Source of the DNA: Ferribacterium limneticum
GTDB lineage: Bacteria > Pseudomonadota > Gammaproteobacteria > Burkholderiales > Rhodocyclaceae
Assembly: GCF_020510625.1 (NCBI RefSeq)
Contig: NZ_CP075191.1
Span: 2,642,001-2,706,000, forward strand
DNA: 64,000 nt
Reading direction: 5' to 3'
Below the pieces are notes generated by a model that did no database searches, was not told the DNA's origin, and saw nothing but the letters and a program-made list of their open reading frames with translations. Positions 24,441-32,901 of the stretch are shown here, piece after piece. Made by a program: the position numbers and the translations under genes. Within the stretch, counting starts at the first letter, position 1. Every line of letters starts with the position of its first letter.

Positions 24441-25847
24441 ATGAAAACCAAGCGTACAGTTATTGCAGCTTGTATCGCCACCCTCTTCATAAGCGGTACG
24501 GTGTTTGCAAAAGATTCGTGGGAATATCACGAAAGTGGTTGGAATAATGTCAAATCCTACGGCAAGGTAACCATCGCTCAAGATTCCGTCGGTCAATGGG
24601 GTCCATGGGAAGATTTTGTAGAACCAGCAGCTGGCGCTCCGGCGCCCGTCGCAATGCCGGGAATGTCTGGTGGCGATCAATACCGCAACAATCCGGACAT
24701 CATCGTCATTCCTGAAGATAAAGGCTGTGCTGCAGGTGCGTGGTGTGGTTATGCCATTTTCAAGAACTCCACCAAAGTCACTTATGACGATGGTTGGTAT
24801 TCATCATTCAGTAAAGAAGGTGGCAAACACGTTTCACAGAAATACTCGCCCGGGTTATTTACACTTTGGTTAAACGCGAATGAGTTTCCTATCCCGGAAG
24901 GTGGAGTACCGGGTAATGCATCATGGAGCCTTGACCCGCTGAGTTCAGTGACACCTACCTTTGACAGCTCCGGCTCTCCAATTCCCGTTTACTTTGGTGG
25001 CGGAACCGTGAGCCAAGCTCAATGGATATGGAAATGGGGACGTTGGATTATGGTGCTCCCGGAAGGGGCCTTGTTCGATAATCGCGATGATTCCCTGCAT
25101 CACTTCGTAACAGGAAATCCGGAAGTTGGATCGTTGATTGTTCCAATGAATAGCGATACGGCATCTGTTTCAGGTTTTTCTCATGGCACGAAAGCCAATG
25201 AAGCAAGTTCCTCCATTGGGTATGGACCGTTTGAGAAAGCCATTACAGGGCAAAGTGTTTGGGTATACAACGGAAAGTATTGGACTAAAGAATGGCTAGC
25301 AGCTGACCCACAAGTTGCAGTTGGGGAATTCGAGCGCAAGACCGTAGAAACCCAGCAGGCTGCAGTAGAAAACTATGCAAAGGGTTACAGTAACGAATAC
25401 CCGCCATCTACAACCACCACCACAACCACCAAAGGCTATTACGTCGCAGGCGTCGCAACACCAGCAGCATATTTAGCTGGCGAACGTGCAGGCAACGTCA
25501 ATGCCACCTATTTTGGCGGCAGTTTCGATGGTTCTTCACAAGGAATAGTGGAACTCCATGTTCAATTTGGCGCGGCTACTTGGGATGGAAACTGGACGGG
25601 TCCGATGGACTTCCATGTTGCCAAAGGTAACGGCAAAATCGACGGCGCAAAACTCTTCTCTAACACTATTTCCGGATACAAAAATGGTCAATATTCAGGA
25701 AAGGTAGAAGGAACGATCTATGGTCAGCAGGCTGGGTCGATTGGTGGTAGTACAGACGTAACCAGAACTGTCGGTTCAAAGGTTGTTGAGAGTAATACTG
25801 CAATCTACGTGGTTAACAGGGTTCCAACATCTCAATCTAAGCCTTAG
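24441..25847 (+). CDS. Secreted protein with TbpB-like C-terminal barrel, likely Slam/T11SS cargo
   Basis: This 468-residue exported soluble protein has a signal peptide cut after VFA (about residue 22) and no lipobox Cys. The N-terminal 300 residues are rich in Trp, Tyr and Gly and match no family I know. A threonine-rich linker (PPSTTTTTTTKG, about 324-335) precedes a C-terminal domain. In that domain AATWDGNWTG, GKIDGAKLFSNTISGY and KVEGTIYGQQAGSIGG resemble the TbpB-type handle barrel recognised by Slam proteins. The ATG at 24441 follows GAGGG by five bases; an upstream GTG is part of that site. The gene is visibly richer in A and T than its neighbours, suggesting transfer or fast divergence. 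The ligand is unknown; hemophores such as HphA have similar layouts. Confidence 0.68.
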   Translation: MKTKRTVIAACIATLFISGTVFAKDSWEYHESGWNNVKSYGKVTIAQDSVGQWGPWEDFVEPAAGAPAPVAMPGMSGGDQYRNNPDIIVIPEDKGCAAGAWCGYAIFKNSTKVTYDDGWYSSFSKEGGKHVSQKYSPGLFTLWLNANEFPIPEGGVPGNASWSLDPLSSVTPTFDSSGSPIPVYFGGGTVSQAQWIWKWGRWIMVLPEGALFDNRDDSLHHFVTGNPEVGSLIVPMNSDTASVSGFSHGTKANEASSSIGYGPFEKAITGQSVWVYNGKYWTKEWLAADPQVAVGEFERKTVETQQAAVENYAKGYSNEYPPSTTTTTTTKGYYVAGVATPAAYLAGERAGNVNATYFGGSFDGSSQGIVELHVQFGAATWDGNWTGPMDFHVAKGNGKIDGAKLFSNTISGYKNGQYSGKVEGTIYGQQAGSIGGSTDVTRTVGSKVVESNTAIYVVNRVPTSQSKP

Positions 25848-25874
25848 TGAGTTAGTAGTTCTTAGACTGTTTTT

Positions 25875-25922
25875 AGCTGTCAATGAGAAAGGCACCTCTC
25901 GGTGCCTTTCTCATTGACAGCT
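25875..25922. terminator. Very long perfect hairpin, bidirectional terminator
   Basis: Two 22-base arms, starting AGCTGTCAATGAG, are perfectly complementary around TCTC. It lies between the convergent cargo gene and the acyl-CoA dehydrogenase gene. T-rich stretches are short on both sides, but the stem is strong enough to end transcription from either side. Confidence 0.75.
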
Positions 25923-25947
25923 TGATGAAGTTTTACCACCTTCTAGA

Positions 25948-27741
25948 TCAGAAGATTTCGCCGCTAATCCCAATCAGCGCAGCATCACCAGCCATGACGG
26001 TTTCAGCATAGGCGCCAGCCTGCGGCAACATCTGGTCAGCGTAAAAACGGGCGCTCGCGACTTTGGCACGGTAGAAGGCTTGGTCGCCCTCGCCCTTGTC
26101 GAGATAGCCGGCAGCAGCCAGCGCAGCCTTGCCCATGAACCAACCGCCAGAGACAGTAACTGCCAAGTGCAGATAGGGAACTGCGGCGGTCAAGACGCCT
26201 GAGAGGCCGGTTTTGGCGTTGGCGGCCAGCCATTCGGTGGCGGCAGTCCATGCCTTCAATGCAGTGCCAAGGCGTTGGCCGATGGCAATCAGTTCCGGCT
26301 TGCCGGAAGCACCGAGAGCCTTGGCAGTGGCGTAGACCTCGCCGAAGACGACCTTGGCGGTCGCGCCCTGGTCGCGCATCAATTTGCGGAACAGCAGGTC
26401 GTTGGCCTGAATGCCGGTTGTGCCTTCGTAGATCGTGGTGATGCGCGAATCGCGCCAATGCTGGGCGGCGCCGGTTTCTTCGATGAAGCCCATACCACCG
26501 TATATCTGGATACCGAGTGAAGTCACCTCGATACCCATTTCCGTGCCGCCACCCTTGACGATGGGGATCATGAATTCGGCAAGGAATAGCTGGCGCTTCT
26601 TTTCATCCGGATCCGTGGCGGCATGGGCTCGGTCGAGCAGGCCGGAAGCATAGTAGGCCATGGCGCGACAGGCTTCGACGCGGCATTTCATCAACATCAG
26701 CATGCGGCGGATGTCGGGGTGATGGTCAAGCGTGACCAGTGCTTCGCCGGTCAGCGCATCGCGCCCCTGCTTGCGTTCACGGGCATAGCCGAGGGCCTGC
26801 TGGTAGGCACGTTCGCCGAGGGCGATACCTTGCAGGCCGACGCCGAGGCGGGCTTCGTTCATCATGATGAACATGTATTCAAGGCCGCGATTGGCTTCGC
26901 CGAGCAGGTAGCCGACGGCACCGCCGTTGTCGCCATAGGCCATGACGCAGGTCGGGCTGGCGTGGATGCCGAGCTTGTGTTCGATGGAAACGCAATGGGC
27001 GTCGTTGCGGGCGCCAAGCGAGCCGTCGGCATTGACCAGGAACTTGGGCACCAGGAACATCGAGATGCCCTTCACCCCGGCCGGCGCATCGGGCAGACGG
27101 GCGAGCACGAGGTGGACGATGTTGTCCGTCATGTCGTGGTCGCCGTAGGTGATGAAGATTTTCTGGCCGAATACCTTATAGCTGCCGTCAGCCTGCGGTT
27201 CGGCGCGTGAGCGGATCAGGGCCAGGTCTGAACCAGCCTGCGGCTCGGTCAGGTTCATCGTGCCGGTCCATTGGCCGGTGATCATCTTTTCGAGGTAGAT
27301 GGCTTTCAGTTCATCGCTGGCACAGGTCAGCAGCGCTTCGACGGCGCCGGTGGTGAGCAAGGGGCCGAGCGAAAACGAAAGATTGGCCGAGCAGACCATT
27401 TCCTTGACGGCAACACCCAGCGTATCGGGCAAGCCCTGGCCACCGAAATCGGCCGGCGAGGTGACACCGTTCCAGCCGGCGTCACAGAAGGCCTTGTAGG
27501 CTTCCTTCCAGCCGGCTGGCGTGGTGACGCCGCTGGGGGTTAGCTTGCAGCCTTCCTTGTCGCCGATCCGGTTGAGCGGGGCCAATACTTCGCCGGTGAA
27601 TTTGGCGGCTTCTTCGAGAATGGCATCGGCGAGGTCGGGCGTTGCCTCCTCGTAACCGGCTATCTGGCTCAATTCCTTGAAACCGGCCAGTTCGTCCATG
27701 ACGAAACGCATGTCTTTTACGGGCGCACGGTAGTCGCTCAT
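25948..27741 (-). CDS. Acyl-CoA dehydrogenase, 597-residue type
   Basis: This FAD flavoenzyme oxidises acyl-CoA to trans-2-enoyl-CoA. The N-terminal helical domain is followed by the flavin-contacting segments MNLTEPQAGSDLA and FGQKIFITYGDHD. Further on is the C-terminal helical domain with QIYGGMGFIEE and IYEGTTGIQANDL, and an extra C-terminal extension of about 120 residues seen in the 600-residue subfamily. The catalytic Glu is probably in the IYEGTTG segment. Start ATG with AAAGGAG upstream. It is the last gene of the leftward operon that begins at 35301, separated from the preceding gene by a palindromic repeat. Confidence 0.92.
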   Translation of the reverse strand: MSDYRAPVKDMRFVMDELAGFKELSQIAGYEEATPDLADAILEEAAKFTGEVLAPLNRIGDKEGCKLTPSGVTTPAGWKEAYKAFCDAGWNGVTSPADFGGQGLPDTLGVAVKEMVCSANLSFSLGPLLTTGAVEALLTCASDELKAIYLEKMITGQWTGTMNLTEPQAGSDLALIRSRAEPQADGSYKVFGQKIFITYGDHDMTDNIVHLVLARLPDAPAGVKGISMFLVPKFLVNADGSLGARNDAHCVSIEHKLGIHASPTCVMAYGDNGGAVGYLLGEANRGLEYMFIMMNEARLGVGLQGIALGERAYQQALGYARERKQGRDALTGEALVTLDHHPDIRRMLMLMKCRVEACRAMAYYASGLLDRAHAATDPDEKKRQLFLAEFMIPIVKGGGTEMGIEVTSLGIQIYGGMGFIEETGAAQHWRDSRITTIYEGTTGIQANDLLFRKLMRDQGATAKVVFGEVYATAKALGASGKPELIAIGQRLGTALKAWTAATEWLAANAKTGLSGVLTAAVPYLHLAVTVSGGWFMGKAALAAAGYLDKGEGDQAFYRAKVASARFYADQMLPQAGAYAETVMAGDAALIGISGEIF

Positions 27742-27774
27742 TTTGTCTGTCTCCTTTGGTTATTCGCTGCACTG

Positions 27775-27834
27775 TCGTCCCCGCGCAGGCGGGGACCCAG
27801 AAATCCGTGGATTCCCGCTTTCGCGGGAATGAAG
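27775..27834. repeat. Dispersed palindromic repeat, copy 1
   Basis: Two hairpins are separated by 14 bases. The first is GTCCCCGCGCAGGCGGGGAC. The second is ATTCCCGCTTTCGCGGGAAT, which recurs in the other copies at 32812-32880 and 41047-41123. It lies between two genes of the same operon. Confidence 0.8.
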
Positions 27835-27841
27835 CGGTGGT

Positions 27842-28789
27842 TCAGAATGGACTGCTGCACAGCGCCGTCTTCGCGGCGCGGTATTCCTGCTTGAGACGTG
27901 CGACCAGTTCGACGGTAGGCATCACGTCATCGATGGTGCCGACGCCCTGCCCGGCACCCCAGATGTCTTTCCAGGCCTTGGCATCGCGTGCACCCCCGAA
28001 GCTCATCGCGCTCTTGTCCTTGACCGGCAGATTGGCCGGATCGAGGCCGGCAGCGACGATGCTCTTGCTCAGGTAGTTGCCATGCACGCCGGTGAAATAC
28101 GGGGTGTAGACCACGTCCTTGGCGGCCGAGTCGACGATGGCCTGCTTGTAGGCATCGACGGCGTGGGCTTCATGGGTGGCGATGAAACGTGTGCCGATGT
28201 AGGCGAAATCTGCCCCCATCGCCTGCGCCGCCAGAATGGCCTGGCCGTTGGTAATCGAGCCGGAGAGCGCAATCGGGCCATCGTAGAATTTGCGGATTTC
28301 GCCGACCAGCGCGAACGGGCTGAGCGTACCGGCATGGCCACCGGCGCCGGCGCAGACCAGGATCAGGCCATCGACGCCGGCTTCGAGCGCCTTTTCGGCA
28401 TGGCGAACGCTGATCACGTCATGAAAAACCTGGCCACCGTAAGCATGCACATGCGGCACGATGGCGGTCGGCGCCGACAGGCTGGTGATGATCAGCGGCA
28501 CCTCGTGCTTCACGCACAAGGCCATGTCGTGTTCCAGCCGCTCGTTGGAGGGATGGATGATCTGATTGACAGCGAATGGTGCAGCGTTCGGATCGGCCGC
28601 CAGTTCGGCCTTGATGCGGGTCAGCCATTCGTCGAGCAGTTCCTTGGGCCGGGCGTTGAGCGCCGGGAAGGAGCCGATGACGCCACTCTTGCATTGTGCG
28701 ATGACCAGATCCGGGTTGGAAATGATGAACATCGGTGCGCAGATCACCGGCAGTGACAGGTTCTTGTTCAGTGATGCTGGGATCGGCAT
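27842..28789 (-). CDS. Nitronate monooxygenase-like FMN protein
   Basis: This 315-residue TIM-barrel flavoprotein belongs to the nitronate monooxygenase (2-nitropropane dioxygenase) family. It has the N-terminal PVICAPMFIISNPDLV, the FMN-binding Gly-rich loop VCAGAGGHAG, and GADFAYIGTRFIATHEA near the phosphate site. Members oxidise alkyl nitronates or act as enoyl-ACP reductase-like enzymes. It overlaps the acyl-CoA ligase by one base, so a lipid-related role is possible, but none is shown. Confidence 0.88.
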   Translation of the reverse strand: MPIPASLNKNLSLPVICAPMFIISNPDLVIAQCKSGVIGSFPALNARPKELLDEWLTRIKAELAADPNAAPFAVNQIIHPSNERLEHDMALCVKHEVPLIITSLSAPTAIVPHVHAYGGQVFHDVISVRHAEKALEAGVDGLILVCAGAGGHAGTLSPFALVGEIRKFYDGPIALSGSITNGQAILAAQAMGADFAYIGTRFIATHEAHAVDAYKQAIVDSAAKDVVYTPYFTGVHGNYLSKSIVAAGLDPANLPVKDKSAMSFGGARDAKAWKDIWGAGQGVGTIDDVMPTVELVARLKQEYRAAKTALCSSPF

Positions 28790-30450
28790 TACGCCCCCTC
28801 TTTCAAAGCACGACGCAGGATTTTGCCGACGTTGGTACGTGGCAGGTCGTCGCGGAATTCGACATGTTTGGGAATTTTGTAGCCGGTCAGCAGGCCGCGG
28901 CAGTGGTCGATCAGCATGCGTTCGGTGACTTTCGGGTCCTTGCGGACGACGAAAATCTTCACCGCTTCGCCGGAATGTTCGTCGGTCACGCCGATGGCCG
29001 CCACATCCATGACGCCCGGATGCATGGCTACCGCCTCTTCGACCTCATTCGGATAAACGTTGAAACCGGAAACCAGAATCATGTCCTTCTTGCGGTCGAC
29101 CAGGAAAACGAAGCCCTTCTTGTCGACATAGCCCATGTCGCCAGTGCGCAGGAAGCGGTCCGGGTAAAACACCAGCTCGGTTTCGTCCGGCCGCTGCCAA
29201 TAGCCTTTCATCACCTGCGGGCCGCGAATACAGATTTCGCCGACCTGGCCGAGCGGCACTTCGCTACCGTAGTCATCACGGATCGATACTTCGGTCGAAG
29301 AAATCGGTAGACCGATGGCACCGTTGAATTCGTGCATATCAAGCGGGTTGATCGTCGCGGCCGGCGAGGTTTCAGTCAGACCGTAGGCTTGCAGCAAGGG
29401 CGTACCGGTCACTTTCAGCCATTTGTCGGCGACCGGCCCCTGCACTGCCATGCCGCCACCCAGCGTGACACGCATGGTCGAGAAATCCAGCTTGGCAAAA
29501 TCCGGGTTGTTGAGCAAAGCGTTGAACAGGGTGTTGACGCCCGTCACCACCGTCACCGGATACTTGCCCCACTCCTTGACGAAGCCGGGAATATCGCGCG
29601 GATTGGCGATCAGCAGGTTGCGCGCACCGATCATCAGGAAGGTCAGGCAGTTCGCCGTCAGCGCGAAGATGTGATATAGCGGCAAGGCCGTGATGATGAA
29701 TTCCTCGCCTTCGCGCACCACCGGCTTGATCCAGTTGTAAGCCTGAGTCACATTGGAAGCGATGTTGGCATGAGTCAGCATTGCCCCCTTGGAAACCCCG
29801 GTCGTGCCGCCGGTGTATTGCAGGAAGGCCAGATCGCCCTGTTCCAGCGCCACCTTCTTGAAGCCATTGGCCCGCCCCTGCGCCAGTGCCGTTTTGAAAC
29901 TGATGCCCCCCGGCAAGTGCCAGGCCGGCACCATTTTCTTGACCCGGCGCACGACAAAATTGACGATCATGCCCTTCAGTCCACCCAGCTTCTCGCCCAT
30001 CGAGGTGACGATGACATGGCGAATTGCGGTGTGGGCAATCACCTGCTCCAGGGTATGTGCGAAGTTTTCGACGATGACGATGGCCGCCGCCCCGGAGTCC
30101 TTCAACTGGTGTTCCAGTTCGCGCGGGGTGTAGAGCGGGTTGCAATTGACCACGACACAACCGGCCCGCAAGGTGCCGAACAGCGCCACTGGGTACTGCA
30201 GGATATTTGGCATCATCAGCGCGACACGGTCGCCCTTTTTCAGCCCCTTCGCCTGCAACCAGCCAGCAAACTCCGTGGCTTCGGCGTTGAGCTGACGATA
30301 GGTGATCTCGCGTCCCATGCTGATGTAGGCAACCTTGTCGGCAAACGTCGTGCAGGCCTGCTCGAACAATGCGACCAGCGACGGGATATGGTCGATGTCG
30401 ATCTCTGCCGGCACGCCATTCGGATAGCTTTGTAGCCAGATTTTTTCCAT
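28789..30450 (-). CDS. fadD: Long-chain acyl-CoA synthetase
   Basis: This 553-residue AMP-forming ligase activates fatty acids with CoA and ATP. The AMP-binding P-loop is [14 protein letters not shown] (about 210-223). The later motifs are [22 protein letters not shown] and the C-terminal hinge region [21 protein letters not shown], with the catalytic Lys in VGKILRR near the end. Length and motifs fit FadD. A strong GGAGGAG site precedes the ATG. It sits in the leftward beta-oxidation operon with a thiolase and a multifunctional enzyme. Confidence 0.94.
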   Translation of the reverse strand: MEKIWLQSYPNGVPAEIDIDHIPSLVALFEQACTTFADKVAYISMGREITYRQLNAEATEFAGWLQAKGLKKGDRVALMMPNILQYPVALFGTLRAGCVVVNCNPLYTPRELEHQLKDSGAAAIVIVENFAHTLEQVIAHTAIRHVIVTSMGEKLGGLKGMIVNFVVRRVKKMVPAWHLPGGISFKTALAQGRANGFKKVALEQGDLAFLQYTGGTTGVSKGAMLTHANIASNVTQAYNWIKPVVREGEEFIITALPLYHIFALTANCLTFLMIGARNLLIANPRDIPGFVKEWGKYPVTVVTGVNTLFNALLNNPDFAKLDFSTMRVTLGGGMAVQGPVADKWLKVTGTPLLQAYGLTETSPAATINPLDMHEFNGAIGLPISSTEVSIRDDYGSEVPLGQVGEICIRGPQVMKGYWQRPDETELVFYPDRFLRTGDMGYVDKKGFVFLVDRKKDMILVSGFNVYPNEVEEAVAMHPGVMDVAAIGVTDEHSGEAVKIFVVRKDPKVTERMLIDHCRGLLTGYKIPKHVEFRDDLPRTNVGKILRRALKEGA

Positions 30451-30476
30451 TTTTGTCTCCTCCTCCGTTTGCCAGC

Positions 30477-31052
30477 CTACGCGCCGAGCAGGGCCTTCTT
30501 CAGCGAAGCGTCGGCCGGCTTGTCACCCAACCAGACCTTAAGCAGCGCCTTGGCGAAACCCGGCCCGGCCACCTTGCCGCGCGCCTCCCCGTTCAGGCTG
30601 AGTGCCACGCCTTCAGCCGAGAAATCAATGGCGATGGTATCGCCTTCCTTGGCCTTGCCGATAGCCTTGAGAATGGCCGCAAACTGCTCGGCCTGCGGCT
30701 TCATCTCGACCAGTTCGGCTGGCGTATGGTTGTTCTTCAGGCCTTCGTCGAGCGCCGAATGCAGCGACTCGGCATCAAGGTCGCGCAGCATGCGCATGGA
30801 CATGCGCCGCGGCTGCGGACTATCGTAAATTGCCGTCGGCGTCGTCGACTTCTGGCCGACGTAAAGCGCGCCGACGTAAACCTTGATGAACAGTTTGCTG
30901 CGCAGGCCGGCACCATTGAGCACCAGCTCGCTGCTACCGACCCGGATCTTGTCGTCTACCTTGACGCCGGCCACCTCGGCGGCGTGCAGGCCCGGGATCG
31001 CCATCAATGCGGCAATCAGCGCTGCCCGCCTGACAGTTGTCGATGAAATCAT
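30477..31052 (-). CDS. Exported chalcone isomerase-like protein
   Basis: This 191-residue protein has a signal peptide cut near LHA (about residue 24). The mature part resembles the chalcone isomerase-like fold: [16 protein letters not shown], the [13 protein letters not shown] segment, and a helix preceding GDTIAIDF. Bacterial members are periplasmic and of unknown function; plant relatives of the fold bind fatty acids, which fits the operon. Its start overlaps the stop of the preceding thioesterase-like gene by 4 bp. Confidence 0.82.
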   Translation of the reverse strand: MISSTTVRRAALIAALMAIPGLHAAEVAGVKVDDKIRVGSSELVLNGAGLRSKLFIKVYVGALYVGQKSTTPTAIYDSPQPRRMSMRMLRDLDAESLHSALDEGLKNNHTPAELVEMKPQAEQFAAILKAIGKAKEGDTIAIDFSAEGVALSLNGEARGKVAGPGFAKALLKVWLGDKPADASLKKALLGA

Positions 31053-31564
31053 TGTTTGTCTCCTCCACCGCTCTTTTGTCGGTAGTGTTGTTTGTCGGCA
31101 ATGTAAACCGTGCGTTCCACCACGGTATGCACGGTGCCGTGTGCATCCTTCAGTTCGACCAGATAAGTCCGCTCAAGCTCCGGATATTTGGCCAGTTCGG
31201 CCCGAATCTCCGTTACCTCGTCGTCGCTCAGCACAAAATCGGCATACAGCGTCGAAAAACCCGGCTTGCGGTAGCGAATACTGGCCGCCTTGTCCCAGAC
31301 GATATAGCCATCACCCAGCGCCGCCATCAGCATCATCGGGTGCGCCCCGTCGGTGATCGCAAACAGCGAACCCCCGTAGAGCGAACCGACGATGTTCTTC
31401 GTCTTCCAGTTCAATGGCAGGCGCACCCGGATGTGGCGCAAATCCTTCGCCACATGCGTTACCCGGCCACCGGTGCCGCGAAAGGCGGGATGGAAGTTGA
31501 ATCCCATCCGCACCATGCGCGCCCGCCAGGTCGGCGAAAGCTTGGCCAGCCAGGCGGGCTTCAC
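31049..31564 (-). CDS. DUF4442 hotdog-fold thioesterase-like protein
   Basis: This 171-residue soluble protein has a predicted hotdog fold of the DUF4442 group. GSLYGGSLFAITDGAHPMML corresponds to the central helix region, and WDKAASIRYRKPG to the following strands. Such proteins are related to acyl-CoA thioesterases. The start is GTG, three bases after the thiolase stop. It may hydrolyse acyl-CoA to recycle CoA in this beta-oxidation operon; activity is inferred. Confidence 0.78.
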   Translation of the reverse strand: MKPAWLAKLSPTWRARMVRMGFNFHPAFRGTGGRVTHVAKDLRHIRVRLPLNWKTKNIVGSLYGGSLFAITDGAHPMMLMAALGDGYIVWDKAASIRYRKPGFSTLYADFVLSDDEVTEIRAELAKYPELERTYLVELKDAHGTVHTVVERTVYIADKQHYRQKSGGGDKQ

Positions 31565-31567
31565 GGC

Positions 31568-32767
31568 TTACAGCGCCTCGATGATGCCGGCCGCGCCCAT
31601 GCCGGTACCGATGCACATGGTCACCATGCCGTACTTGCCACCGGTGCGGCGCAGGCCATGCACCGCCGTGGCGATGCGGATGGCACCGGTGGCGCCGAGT
31701 GGGTGGCCGAGGGCGATGGCGCCACCGAGCGGATTGACCTTGTCCGGATTGATGCCGAGTTCCTGCATCACAGCAATCGATTGGGCGGCGAAGGCTTCGT
31801 TCAACTCGATCCAGTCCAGCTGATCCTGCGTGATGCCAACTTGCGCCAGCACCTTGGGGATCGCTGCAATCGGGCCGATACCCATGATCTCCGGTGCCAC
31901 ACCGCCGACGGCATAGCCAGCGAAGCGGGCGAGCGGCGTCAGGTTGTGCTCCTTCAGGACCTTTTCCGAGACCAGCATCACGGCACCGGCACCATCGGAC
32001 ATCTGCGAGGAATTGCCGGCCGTTACCGAGCCACGGGCATGGAAGACCGGGCGCAGCTTGCCGAGCTTCTCCAGCGAGGCATCGGCACGCGGGCCTTCGT
32101 CGAATTCGACGACACGCTCGCGCCGCTTGATCTGGCCAGTCTTCAGGTCAGGCAGGCTTTCGCGGATCGTGTAGGGCGTCGTTTCGGCCTTGAAGTGACC
32201 GGCCGCGATGGCGGCGCAGGCCTTCTGGTTGGATGCCACTGCGAAGGCATCCTGCGCCTCGCGGCTGATTTTCCACTGGTTGGCCACCTTCTCGGCGGTC
32301 AGGCCCATACCGTAGGCGATGCCGAGGTTTTCTTCCTTGGCGAAAATGGCCGGGTTCATCGACATCTTGTTGCCCATGATCTGCGGCATCACGCTCATCG
32401 ACTCGGTGCCGGCAGCAATCATCACATCGGCCAGGCCGAGGCGGATCTGGTTGGCGGCATCGGCCACCGCCTGCACCCCGGAGGAGCAGAAGCGGTTGAT
32501 GGTAATGCCCGGCACGGTGATCGGCAGCCCGGCCAGCAGCAGGCCGATGCGGGCAACGTTCATGCCCTGCTCGGCTTCCGGCATGGCGCAGCCGACGATG
32601 ACGTCGCCAATACGCGCCGGATCAATCCCCGGCACCTGGGCGACGACCGCCCGGATCACTTCGGCCAGCATGTCATCCGGCCGCACGTTCTTGAACATAC
32701 CGTTGCGCTTGGCCACCGGCAGGCGGGTGGCGGCGACGATGTAGGCTTCCTGAATCTGTTTGCTCAT
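31568..32767 (-). CDS. Acetyl-CoA C-acyltransferase (thiolase)
   Basis: This 399-residue thiolase cleaves 3-ketoacyl-CoA with CoA. The nucleophile Cys is in NRFCSSGVQAV (about 90), the His in GGAIALGHPLGATGA, and the second catalytic Cys in CIGTGMGAAGI. All are intact. The length equals that of FadA-type thiolases. The ATG has a TTGAGGAA site upstream. It is encoded downstream of the HAD-ECH multifunctional protein, with the palindromic repeat between them, as in classic fadBA pairs. Confidence 0.94.
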   Translation of the reverse strand: MSKQIQEAYIVAATRLPVAKRNGMFKNVRPDDMLAEVIRAVVAQVPGIDPARIGDVIVGCAMPEAEQGMNVARIGLLLAGLPITVPGITINRFCSSGVQAVADAANQIRLGLADVMIAAGTESMSVMPQIMGNKMSMNPAIFAKEENLGIAYGMGLTAEKVANQWKISREAQDAFAVASNQKACAAIAAGHFKAETTPYTIRESLPDLKTGQIKRRERVVEFDEGPRADASLEKLGKLRPVFHARGSVTAGNSSQMSDGAGAVMLVSEKVLKEHNLTPLARFAGYAVGGVAPEIMGIGPIAAIPKVLAQVGITQDQLDWIELNEAFAAQSIAVMQELGINPDKVNPLGGAIALGHPLGATGAIRIATAVHGLRRTGGKYGMVTMCIGTGMGAAGIIEAL

Positions 32768-32811
32768 TGTTTTTTCCTCAACCCATCCTGGGTTTCGTAA
32801 AAGCTATGTAC

Positions 32812-32880
32812 ACCGTCATTCCCGCGAAAGCGGGAATCCAGCGGTCCTCCCCTGGATTCCCGGTCAAGCCGGGAATGACG
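32812..32880. repeat. Dispersed palindromic repeat, copy 2
   Basis: It begins with CCGTCATTCCCGCGAAAGC, forming a GCGGGAAT hairpin. It then has a second hairpin made of GGATTCCCGG and CCGGGAATGACG. The outer sequences match copies at 27775 and 41047. It lies between the multifunctional enzyme and thiolase genes. Confidence 0.85.
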
Positions 32881-32901
32881 CGTTCCATGGTTTTATTCCG
32901 A

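Noticed and set aside
31037..32800. Open frame of 587 codons opposite the thioesterase and thiolase genes
   Set aside because: The minus strand has clear, motif-rich genes here. The plus-strand product is His/Arg/Gly-rich and typical of antisense translation.
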